From assembly GCA_020718845.1 (NCBI GenBank), contig DYRG01000003.1:10954-74953 (forward strand): a stretch of 64,000 bases of DNA, written 5' to 3'. Shown piece after piece: positions 18,207 through 26,900 of this stretch. The notes below the pieces were generated by a model. It made no database searches, had not been told where the DNA came from, and worked only from the letters and a program-made list of their open reading frames with translations. Every line of letters begins with the position of its first letter. The first letter of the stretch is position 1. The position numbers and the translations under genes were made by a program. The DNA comes from Thiomargarita sp. Its GTDB lineage: Bacteria; Pseudomonadota; Gammaproteobacteria; Beggiatoales; Beggiatoaceae.

Positions 18207-19142
18207 ATGAATTACGCAATTACTTTTCCCGGGCAAGGCTCACAATCGGTTGGAATGTTAAAAGAACTTGCTGAGGCATTTCCTCTCGTTAAACAAACCT
18301 TTGAAGAAGCCGCAGATGCTTTAAGTTTTGATTTGTGGAAATTAGTCCAAGAAGGACACGAAAGCGATTTGAATCGCACTGATAACACTCAACCCGCAAT
18401 GCTGACGGCGGGAATCGCGGTCGCACGAGTGTGGAAAAATCATTATAATCAACAACCTACATTATTAGCAGGTCATAGTTTAGGGGAATATACCGCCTTA
18501 TGTTTTTCGGGGGTATTTTCGTTCGCGGATGCGGTCAAATTAGTCGCCACACGCGGAAAATTAATGCAAGCTGCTGTTTCTGAAGGCGAAGGCGCAATGG
18601 CAGCAATTCTAGGATTAGATGATGCCTTAGTTGCTGAAGCCTGCAAAAAAGCTCAACAAAATGAAATAGTTACACCTGCTAATTTTAATGGTCCAGGACA
18701 AGTTGTAATTGCTGGACATAAGAACGCGGTAGAAAGAGCGATTTCTGAAGCAAAGCAACTTGGAGCAAAACGCGGTGTTTTGTTACCCGTCAGCGTGCCT
18801 GCGCATTGTGCATTAATGAAACCCGCCGCCGAGAAACTTGCAATCGTTTTAAATGAAATAAAAATGGTTTCTCCAAACGTGCCAGTTGTTCATAATGTTG
18901 ATGTTTCAACTAAAACCGATCCAGAAGAGATTAAAAAGGCTTTAATTGCACAATTATCGGATTCAGTTCGTTGGACAGAAACTGTGCAATATTTAGCAAA
19001 ACAAGAAATAGAATTAGTGTTAGAACTTGGACCTGGAAAAGTTTTAACGGGAATTAATAAACGGGTAGATAAAAATTTAAATACTTTACCTGTTTTTGAT
19101 CCGCAAACTTTAGAACAAGCCTTAAAAGCCTTAGGAGCATAA
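18207..19142 (+). CDS. fabD: malonyl-CoA:ACP transacylase FabD
   Basis: FabD loads malonyl groups onto acyl carrier protein for fatty acid synthesis. Visible motifs are FPGQGSQSVGM at the start, the nucleophile motif GHSLGEYTAL (Ser near residue 92), NFNGPGQVVIAG and the active-site His in VPAHCALM (near 201). The 311-residue length is normal. The 3-bp gap to fabG indicates one operon. The usual neighbours plsX and fabH upstream and acpP and fabF downstream are absent. Confidence 0.96.
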   Translation: MNYAITFPGQGSQSVGMLKELAEAFPLVKQTFEEAADALSFDLWKLVQEGHESDLNRTDNTQPAMLTAGIAVARVWKNHYNQQPTLLAGHSLGEYTALCFSGVFSFADAVKLVATRGKLMQAAVSEGEGAMAAILGLDDALVAEACKKAQQNEIVTPANFNGPGQVVIAGHKNAVERAISEAKQLGAKRGVLLPVSVPAHCALMKPAAEKLAIVLNEIKMVSPNVPVVHNVDVSTKTDPEEIKKALIAQLSDSVRWTETVQYLAKQEIELVLELGPGKVLTGINKRVDKNLNTLPVFDPQTLEQALKALGA

Positions 19143-19145
19143 GAA

Positions 19146-19874
19146 ATGGAATTATCTTTAAATGGAGAAATCGCATTAGTCACGGGTGCAAGTCGAGGGA
19201 TTGGAAAAGCGATTGCCTTAACTTTGAAAAATGCGGGAGCAACTGTGTATGGAACTGCTACTTCAGAAAGTGGTGCACAAAATATTTCAAGTTTTTTAGG
19301 TGAAGGTAAAGGACTTGTTTATCAAGCCACTGATATTAATTCATTAAATACATTGTTAGAAACCTTAAAGAACACTATGCCGAGCATTTTAGTAAATAAT
19401 GCTGCAATTACCCGTGATAATTTGTTTATGCGGATGAAAGATGAAGAATGGGAACAAGTCATTGAAACCAATTTAAATGCGGTGTTTCGTTTAACAAAAG
19501 CCTGCATTCGCACGATGATGAAGGCAAAACAAGGGCGAATTATTAACATTGCATCAGTAGTTGGTTTTAGTGGAAATGCAGGGCAAGCAAATTACGTTGC
19601 AACCAAGGCGGGTTTGGTAGGTTTTACGAAATCTTTAGCATTAGAACTTGGTGCAAGAAACATTACAGTGAATGCGATTGCACCTGGTTTCATTGAAACC
19701 GATATGACCCAATCTTTACCTGAAGAATATCGCAAAACATTATTGAGCAAAATTCCTTTATCTCGCGCTGGAACGCCTGAAGATATTGCAAATGCAGTCT
19801 TATTTCTCGCATCGCCCGCTGCTTCTTATGTAACGGGAACAACGTTGCACGTTAATGGTGGAATGTACGTTTAA
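19146..19874 (+). CDS. fabG: 3-oxoacyl-ACP reductase FabG
   Basis: This NADPH-dependent short-chain dehydrogenase carries out the first reduction of the fatty acid elongation cycle. It has the Rossmann motif TGASRGIGKAIA, the NNAAITRDNLFMRMKDEEW signature typical of FabG, catalytic Ser in IASVVGFSGNAGQ, YVATKAG (Tyr-x-x-x-Lys) and IAPGFIETDMT. The 242-residue length is standard. It is the last gene of the fabD-fabG pair and is followed by a strong hairpin terminator. acpP, normally next, is not present. Confidence 0.96.
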   Translation: MELSLNGEIALVTGASRGIGKAIALTLKNAGATVYGTATSESGAQNISSFLGEGKGLVYQATDINSLNTLLETLKNTMPSILVNNAAITRDNLFMRMKDEEWEQVIETNLNAVFRLTKACIRTMMKAKQGRIINIASVVGFSGNAGQANYVATKAGLVGFTKSLALELGARNITVNAIAPGFIETDMTQSLPEEYRKTLLSKIPLSRAGTPEDIANAVLFLASPAASYVTGTTLHVNGGMYV

Positions 19875-19885
19875 AATTTATTTTA

Positions 19886-19920
19886 AACCTGACAGGTTTT
19901 TAAAACCTGTCAGGTTTTTA
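19886..19920. terminator. hairpin terminator with CCTGACAGG repeat element
   Basis: AACCTGACAGGTTTT (19886-19900) and AAAACCTGTCAGGTT (19902-19916) form a perfect 15-bp inverted repeat with T and A runs on both sides. It lies between convergent fabG and ppsR and could serve both. A fragment of the same element (AACCTGACAGG) occurs near 53201, so it may be a dispersed repeat. Confidence 0.88.
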
Positions 19921-19927
19921 TTTCTAT

Positions 19928-20758
19928 CTAACGCCAATCCCATTTGATATGTTGAAGAACTAGCGCCGAGATTTCCTCGACAGATTTAGTGGTCGTATCT
20001 GCAAATGGAATGTTTAAACGCTTATAAAGAACTTCAATTTTTTGCACTTCAGTTTCGCATTGAATTAATGAAGCATAACGGCTATTTGGACGACGTTCTT
20101 GACGGATTTTAGCTAAACGTTCTGGGCGAATTGTTAAACCAAAGAGTTTTTCTCTAAAATTTCTAATAGATTCAGGAAGTTGCATATCTAAAATATCGTC
20201 ATCGGTGATAGGAAAGTTTGCTGCTGCAACCCCAAATTGCACTGCTAAAAACATAGAAGTTGGGGTTTTACCACATCGAGATGCACCTATTAAAATCACA
20301 TCGGCTTCTTCATAATGTGCAGTGCTTGCACCATCATCGTGTTGGGTTGCAAAATTGATTGCATTAATGCGTTTGTTGTAATTAAGAACTTTGGTATTAT
20401 GACTGCGTCCGACCGCGTGAGAAGAAGGCATTTGTAATTCTAATTCTAAGGGTTCAATAAAAGTGCCGAGCAAATCCATGACCATGCCGTGCGCTTTTGA
20501 AATAATATGTCGAACTTTTGCATCAGTAATCGTTACAAAAATTAGAGGACGGTTCTCTAAAATTGCTGCGCAATGATTGATTTCACCGATTGCTTTTTGA
20601 GCGGTTTCAACGGTATTAATATTTGAGAAAATCCGATATTCAAAAGTTAAATGATCAAATTGACTGAGCAAACTATGTCCCAACGTATGCGCCGTAATCC
20701 CCGTACTATCTGAAACAAAAAATACCATTCGTGATTTCAAATGTTGTGAGCAATCCAT
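19928..20758 (-). CDS. ppsR: PEP synthase regulatory protein (kinase/pyrophosphorylase)
   Basis: This DUF299-family protein inactivates phosphoenolpyruvate synthase by ADP-dependent phosphorylation and reactivates it by phosphate-dependent dephosphorylation, switching gluconeogenic flux. The start FFVSDSTGITAHTLGHSLLSQF, the GRSHNTK segment, the P-loop-like GASRCGKTPTSMFLA (about 150-165) and the NFPITDDDILDMQLPE region are diagnostic. The 276-residue length fits. The usual partner ppsA, often divergent from it, is not in the window; an AT-rich gap and a TonB receptor lie in its place. Confidence 0.93.
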   Translation of the reverse strand: MDCSQHLKSRMVFFVSDSTGITAHTLGHSLLSQFDHLTFEYRIFSNINTVETAQKAIGEINHCAAILENRPLIFVTITDAKVRHIISKAHGMVMDLLGTFIEPLELELQMPSSHAVGRSHNTKVLNYNKRINAINFATQHDDGASTAHYEEADVILIGASRCGKTPTSMFLAVQFGVAAANFPITDDDILDMQLPESIRNFREKLFGLTIRPERLAKIRQERRPNSRYASLIQCETEVQKIEVLYKRLNIPFADTTTKSVEEISALVLQHIKWDWR

Positions 20759-21234
20759 TTTATTATCTCTTTCTGTAAGTTATGTAAGCCGTGTTTCATT
20801 TTGAATGTATTTTACCAATAAATGCCATTTATATCTGATTTTAGTCTACTTGTAAATGATTTTATTTTGCGCGACTTATTGTTATAATCTTACATAAGTT
20901 TTCTATTATTTCAGATTGCGAAACAATAATACTAAAGTTATTGAATATAAATTTAAAGAAAATATCTTCACTTTGAGATATTAAATAATATTGGAAAATG
21001 TTATGTGGTTTCTTTAAATTAACTTAAAAGACTTTAATAAAAGTAGAATAGCATGGAAAATGCGGTATTTGATTTGCATTTAAAAAGACACAAAAATAAA
21101 TTATGAATAATCTATCTATTTGTTTTATAAGATTAACTTGAATTTCTTTTTGATTAATTGTGCATATTGATTGCAATATTACTTTTAGTTTGCATTGCAT
21201 TATAATTCTAATAGTTGGCATGAGGTTTAACTAT
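20759..21234. other. 476-bp AT-rich intergenic region
   Basis: This gap lies between divergent ppsR and a TonB receptor. It is strongly AT-rich, with no convincing ORF, tRNA or riboswitch. A TATAAT at 21201-21206 could be a -10 element for the receptor, but no good -35 lies at the right spacing. GAGG at 21222-21225 is the receptor's ribosome binding site. Confidence 0.5.
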
Positions 21235-23457
21235 ATGAAATTAATATCTTTTTTAATGATTGCTCTCATTAATACTCCTTCGCTTGCTAATGATAATTCT
21301 TCCAAAAATAGCGATAAAGATGACGCAAAAAAAAGAATTTTTGAATTGAGCAAATTATCTTTAGATGAATTAATGGAAGTCCCCATTACAAGTGCGTCTC
21401 GAATTAAAGAAAAAATTAGTGATACGCCCGCTAATATTCTCGTAATTACAAAAGAACAAATTGAAACCCGTCGTTATACGAGTTTAATTGATTTAATGCG
21501 TGATTTACCCGGAGTTCAAGTTCAAGAACGAAGTAACCAAATTTTCTATAATACGATAACATTTCGTGGTCACTTATTTACTAATAAATTCCTACTCTTA
21601 CAAGACGGCGTGCGTATTGATTCCCCCACTGGTGAAGCATTGCCTATTGCTGAAAATTTTCCTTTGTATCATGCAAAACAAGTTGAAATCGTGTATGGTC
21701 CAGCATCGGCGGTATATGGAACGGACGCATTTGGAGGAGTGATTAATATTATTACCGAGAAACCCGAAGATGTAGATGGAGGAAAAATAGGTATAACAAC
21801 AGGTAATCATGACTATCGTTATTCCTATGCGTATATGGGTAAGAAATTAAATGAAAATGTTAGTTTAAGTGTGGGTGCACACAAGCATAATTTTAATGAT
21901 GAAGAGATTGCAAAAGATTATCCTAATTCATTTCAAATGGTTAATTTAACAAATTCAACGGGTCAAGTGGTTGAAAAAGCAAACGAACGCCATCCTTTCA
22001 CCGCACCCGCACAAAGCCAAAGTTTCTATAGTAAATTAAATCTTAGCGATCACCTAACTATCGGTTATCAAAGAAATATTTTGAGAAACCCATCGACGAC
22101 GGGTGAACCCCCAAAAATTACTCCGTATGGTGAAGATTTGATTTGGGAAACCATTACCGATAATTTTTACGCAAAATATAATCATCGTTTTAATGACAAA
22201 TTAAGTGGAACAACTCAATTTGAATATAGTGGTTATGAAATTGGAAATATGTCCAAATTTAGAAACCGTTATTGTGAATATATTAGTTGTTATATTTATG
22301 CAAAAGGAACGAAAGAAAGTGTTGAACAACAGCTTAGTTTTCAAATCAACGATATTCATCAATTAACGGGTGGTTTTAGTTATGCGCATTATTATTCATT
22401 ACCTAAAACAACTGACTTGCCTATGCCTTATAATACCAGCCTTTCTCCATCCGAACAAAACTTACATCATTTAGGTACAAATAATAGTTTGCCAATTGAT
22501 ATAATTGAATTACGTTATCAAACCCGTTCTATGTATTTGCAATTGCAATCGGCGTGGCATGAGCAATGGTCATCAACAATGGGTGTCCGTTACGATTACA
22601 ACTCACGTTATGGAGAAACCATTAATCCGCGTTTAGGATTGGTGTATCGTCCGACTAATAAAACTGTATTTAAGTTATTGTATGGAGAGGCTTTTCGTGC
22701 GCCCTCAGCAATGGATTTGTTTGAAACATATGGGATTTTTACAGGAAAGCAAAATGCGGCGGGACAATACATTAGTTCGCTTTTTAAAGCACCGAGTCCA
22801 AACTTACAACCAGAGAAAGCAAAAAATTTAGAATTTAATATTTTACATCGCATTGATGATCATTTGAATATTGCATTAAGTACCTATTACACCAAAGCAA
22901 ATAATTTAATTTTACAGGCAAACGATTCTATTGCAAATCAATTTATTACTGGCGGTCAAATTTTAAACACTAAAAGTAATTACAATTCAGGTCAAAGTAA
23001 CCGTTATGGTTTAGAACTAAGTTTAAATGGAAGTTATCCTTTAACAAATAGTTGGAAAATAGATTTCTGGGCAAATTACAGTTATTTGAAAGGAAAAAAT
23101 ACTTACCCTGGTTTTAGTATAGAATTGAATTTACCTTATGTATCACAAAATTTGTTTAAATTTGGCACAACGTTGAAATATAATAAAGATTATTTTGCAA
23201 CCTTACAAATGCGTAGCAATAGCCCCGTCAATATGATTCCTTCCAGTACAAAAACGCCCACATTACACATTGATACGGCTGGAAGTGCAATATTTGATTT
23301 GCATTTAGGCACGGCTATTTACAAAAATTTATCAGCAAATATAGATATTTACAATTTATTTGATACCCATTATTACGCGGCAGCATCAAACTATCCAAAT
23401 AATGCAATTCCTCAAACCTTACGAAGCTGGATGTTTTCTTTAAATTACCGTTTTTAA
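21235..23457 (+). CDS. TonB-dependent outer-membrane receptor
   Basis: The ATG at 21235 is chosen because it follows GAGG and opens directly into a signal peptide (MKLISFLMIALINTPSLA). The mature protein has the segment LSLDELMEVPITSASRIKEK, a plug (PANILVITKEQIETRRYTS, LLLQDGVRIDSPTGE, KQVEIVYGPASAVYGTDAFGGVINIIT) and a beta-barrel ending in Phe (SWMFSLNYRF), the usual outer-membrane insertion signal. Length is 740 residues. An upstream frame extension of 25 codons is unlikely to be used. Substrate is unknown. It is distantly related to the receptor at 16193-18172. Confidence 0.9.
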   Translation: MKLISFLMIALINTPSLANDNSSKNSDKDDAKKRIFELSKLSLDELMEVPITSASRIKEKISDTPANILVITKEQIETRRYTSLIDLMRDLPGVQVQERSNQIFYNTITFRGHLFTNKFLLLQDGVRIDSPTGEALPIAENFPLYHAKQVEIVYGPASAVYGTDAFGGVINIITEKPEDVDGGKIGITTGNHDYRYSYAYMGKKLNENVSLSVGAHKHNFNDEEIAKDYPNSFQMVNLTNSTGQVVEKANERHPFTAPAQSQSFYSKLNLSDHLTIGYQRNILRNPSTTGEPPKITPYGEDLIWETITDNFYAKYNHRFNDKLSGTTQFEYSGYEIGNMSKFRNRYCEYISCYIYAKGTKESVEQQLSFQINDIHQLTGGFSYAHYYSLPKTTDLPMPYNTSLSPSEQNLHHLGTNNSLPIDIIELRYQTRSMYLQLQSAWHEQWSSTMGVRYDYNSRYGETINPRLGLVYRPTNKTVFKLLYGEAFRAPSAMDLFETYGIFTGKQNAAGQYISSLFKAPSPNLQPEKAKNLEFNILHRIDDHLNIALSTYYTKANNLILQANDSIANQFITGGQILNTKSNYNSGQSNRYGLELSLNGSYPLTNSWKIDFWANYSYLKGKNTYPGFSIELNLPYVSQNLFKFGTTLKYNKDYFATLQMRSNSPVNMIPSSTKTPTLHIDTAGSAIFDLHLGTAIYKNLSANIDIYNLFDTHYYAAASNYPNNAIPQTLRSWMFSLNYRF

Positions 23458-23662
23458 ACAACGATATTGCTTATTATAAAATGGTTTCAAAGCTGGTTTG
23501 TCAATAAATCATTCAAATCGAACCAGATTTGAGCAACTTTATTATGCAACCAATCCACCCATTATTGATTGATTGCATAGGATTGTTTCCGAAATGGTGT
23601 TTAAAAGACTGCATTTTAGATCGAGCAAAAAAATCTAGCTTTTAAAAACAACAAGTTATCTA

Positions 23663-23848
23663 TCAAGAATCAAGATGTGAGTTTTTGGGATGATTGAGAG
23701 GAAAATCCTTTTGGATACATTGATTTAGGAGATGTTGGATGCGTTTTAAGCAGGCTAAGGCTTGATCGCCGGTGGGATTGGTTTGCAAGGTTTCTTCGAT
23801 ATCGAGCCATGCTTTTTTAGTGTTGTCTAAACAGGTTTGATCGTACAT
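23663..23848 (-). CDS. small hypothetical protein
   Basis: This is a possible 61-residue protein beginning MYDQTCLDNTKKAWLDIEET, predicted helical, with a central TGDQALACLKRIQHLLNQC segment. GGAGAG lies 6 bases before the ATG, which favours this start over the longer frame. I recognise no family. It stands alone between two plus-strand genes. The ribosome binding site and amphipathic helix pattern argue that it may be real. Confidence 0.45.
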   Translation of the reverse strand: MYDQTCLDNTKKAWLDIEETLQTNPTGDQALACLKRIQHLLNQCIQKDFPLNHPKNSHLDS

Positions 23849-23995
23849 TTTGAGTCTCTCCGTGAAATGATTTGTCCGCAAATGGTAGCGGGTTGGCTTT
23901 AGTTAGGCTAACATAAAGGGATTGCACGTTGAACGATTTTTGGCGCGCACCCTGAATTTTTTATGATTTTTAATTATTTTTCTGAGGATAAACCG

Positions 23996-26900
23996 ATGGT
24001 TCGGGCATTTTTAGCTCTTTTCTTCACAACATTACTCGCGGGTTGCGGCGGCGGCGGCGCATTTACCGAGACCACCACCAGCACCACCACCAATCCAACC
24101 GCAACGGGTAATGCCACCTTGACGATGCGCGGTCAAACCGTCATTCCAGCAGGTCAAAAAAATACCACTCTGACTTTCACATTCCGCAACGAAAACGGCA
24201 CCCCGATCACCAACGGAACGTTGACTTTTACGGTGAACGGTTCTGCCCGAATTGGCGGACAATCCAGCGGAACGTATAATACTGATTCAAATGGCGATGT
24301 TAAAGTTGTCATCGACGATACCGTCAGCGAAGCCGTTTTATTATCAATCACGCCGAGCGCGCCCAGTCGAACTTTTACGCCGACACATTTAGATTATTCC
24401 TTGTATTTTTCACCCGTTATTAACGCCTTCATTTCGCCCAATAATCAACCCGCTAACGGCACTGCTGCCTCAAAATTAACCGTTCGCATTCAAGATCAAC
24501 AAGGCAACCCTTTTGTAGGCGTTTCGACTGCGCTGGCGTTTTCACCCGGATCGTTTGCGGTGGCGGCAAATGTGCCCACTCAAACCGATTCAAACGGGAT
24601 TTTCGCCGTCGACATCACCGATACAATTGCTGAAACTTTAATGGTTTATCCTTCGTTGGGCGGTTATACGCTGGAAGGATTGCCCGTCATTTTCAGCGCG
24701 AGTGCTCAAAGTGTTCCAAGCACTGTGAGTTTAACGGTCAACAGCAGCCCCGTGTTAGCCGACGGCATCGCCACCGCCGAATTGGTGGTGATTGCACGCG
24801 ACAGTGCCAATACCCCAATCGCCGATGTGGAAGTGGTGTTATCGTTGGATTCTGGAAACGCTATTTTAGGAACAGCACGCGGCAAAACGGCTTCAAATGG
24901 GGTTTTTAAAACCACAATTAGCAATACCCTCGAACAAGAAGTGTATGTATTTGCATCGGTGGCGGGCGTTCAAGCCAAACCTCAAAAAGTTGTCTTTAGC
25001 AAAGCGGTTTCTTTAAGCGGAAATGCCATCATTTCTATGCAAGGACAAACCGTCATTCCAACCGGACAAAATAGTGCAAAATTAACCTTTAGATTTCAAA
25101 ACGAAAACAGCACCCCAATTACGAATGGTTCTTTAACTTTTACGGTGAGCGGATCGGCAAAAATAGCTGGAAAATCAAGTGGTTCAGTAAATACCGATGA
25201 AAATGGAAATGCCACCGTTATTATCGAAAATAGCGTGAGTGAAAGCGTTACTTTAGCCGTCACACCCACCGCGCCTAATCGGACTTTTACGCCAACGCAT
25301 TTAGATACCACTTTGTATTTCTCGCCGACAATTAATGCGTTCATTTCAAACGATGGGCAACCCGCTAATGGCACTGCCGCCGCTAAATTAACCGTCCGCA
25401 TTCAAGATCAAAAGGGTAATCCTTTTGCAGGTGTGCCTGTCGCGTTGGCTTTTTCGCCCAAATCTTTTGCAACCACCGTCAATTTGCCCGCTCAAACCGA
25501 TGGCAATGGCTTATTTGTGGTCGACATCACCGATACAGTGGCTGAATCTTTATCCGTTTATCCCACCTTGGGCGGACACACATTGAACGGTTTGCCGCTC
25601 ACCTTTACCGCATCGTCATTGACCACGCCCTCGTTGGTCACGATCACTGCCAGCGATAAAACCGTCTTAGCCGACGGTGCAGCAACCACCAATTTAACCG
25701 TTATCGCTCGTGACGCATCGGGCACGCCAATCGCTGATGCCGAAGTGACGTTGTCGAGCAGTTCGGGCAGCGCAGTGTTGGGCGCGGCAGCGGGTAAAAC
25801 TGGCACAAATGGCGCGTTTCAAACTACTCTCAAAAACACCGTCGCTGAACCCGTCACCATCACTCCTAGTGTGGGTAATGTGCGCGGCGCGTCTCTCACC
25901 GTCGAGTTCACGAACAGCACGTCCACGTCGCCAGTTGCTACCATCACCGCGACCAAAAACGGCGATCCGCGTCCTGCCAGTGGCACAGATGCCATCGTCT
26001 TGACCGTTTTTGCCCGCAACATCAGTGGCGATCCCGTGATTGGCGCGGAGGTTTCTTTGAAAGTGTCGGGCGGATCAGCTATTTTCGCTCCCGATAGCGG
26101 CAAAACCGACAATTTAGGACGTTTCATCACCAACGTCACCGACAAAGTCGCCGAGAATTTCACCGTCACGCCTGTCGTGGCAAATGTCGCGGGCGAAACG
26201 CTCAGTTTAACCTTCACCGCGATCCCCAGCAGCTCGACCGCTGTTCCCAACACCATCTCGATCACCGCCGCCAATAACAATCAAGCCGCCGACGGTAAAT
26301 CCCCCATCACCTTGAACGTTGTGGTGCGTGATGCCAGCAATATCCCGTTAAGTGGCGTGGATGTGGTGTTATCGAGTGATTCGACCACTGCCCTGCTCAC
26401 CGCTGCCAGCGGCAAAACCAATGCGGGAGGCGTATTCACCACCACCATTTCCAACACCAAAGTCGAGTCGTTTTTAGTGAGAGCCAATGCGGGTGCAAAA
26501 GTCGCTGAAACAACGGTGGCATTTGGCGCGCCCACCAATGTCAACATTTCACAAATCACTGTCACCGACAACAACAAACTCGCCGACGGCAAAGATGCCA
26601 TCACGATCACTGCCTTAGTGCGCGATGCTCAAAATCGACCCGCCGTCGGGATTCCCATGACTTTGGCGATCAATCCAAACACTTCCAATCTCGCCGCCGC
26701 CGCCATTCCTGACAAAGCCACTGGCATGACAGGTTCAGGGGGCGAATTTATCGTGAAATTGACCGACACCGTCCCCGAAACCTTTACCGTCACAATGGGC
26801 GTTAGCGGCACACTCAACTCTAAAACCTCTGGAAATATCACTTTCATCGAAGCCGCCACCACCGCTCAACCCGCCGCGTTGGAATTATTAACCAGCAGCT

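Noticed and set aside
20759-21234. Small RNA or riboswitch in the ppsR-receptor gap
   Set aside because: No conserved riboswitch core, no strong hairpin plus T run, and no convincing promoter pair; only AT-rich sequence.
24032-26862. Many antisense ORFs within the giant lipoprotein gene
   Set aside because: They follow from the GC-rich, Thr/Ala-coding repeats in the real frame and show no independent family features.
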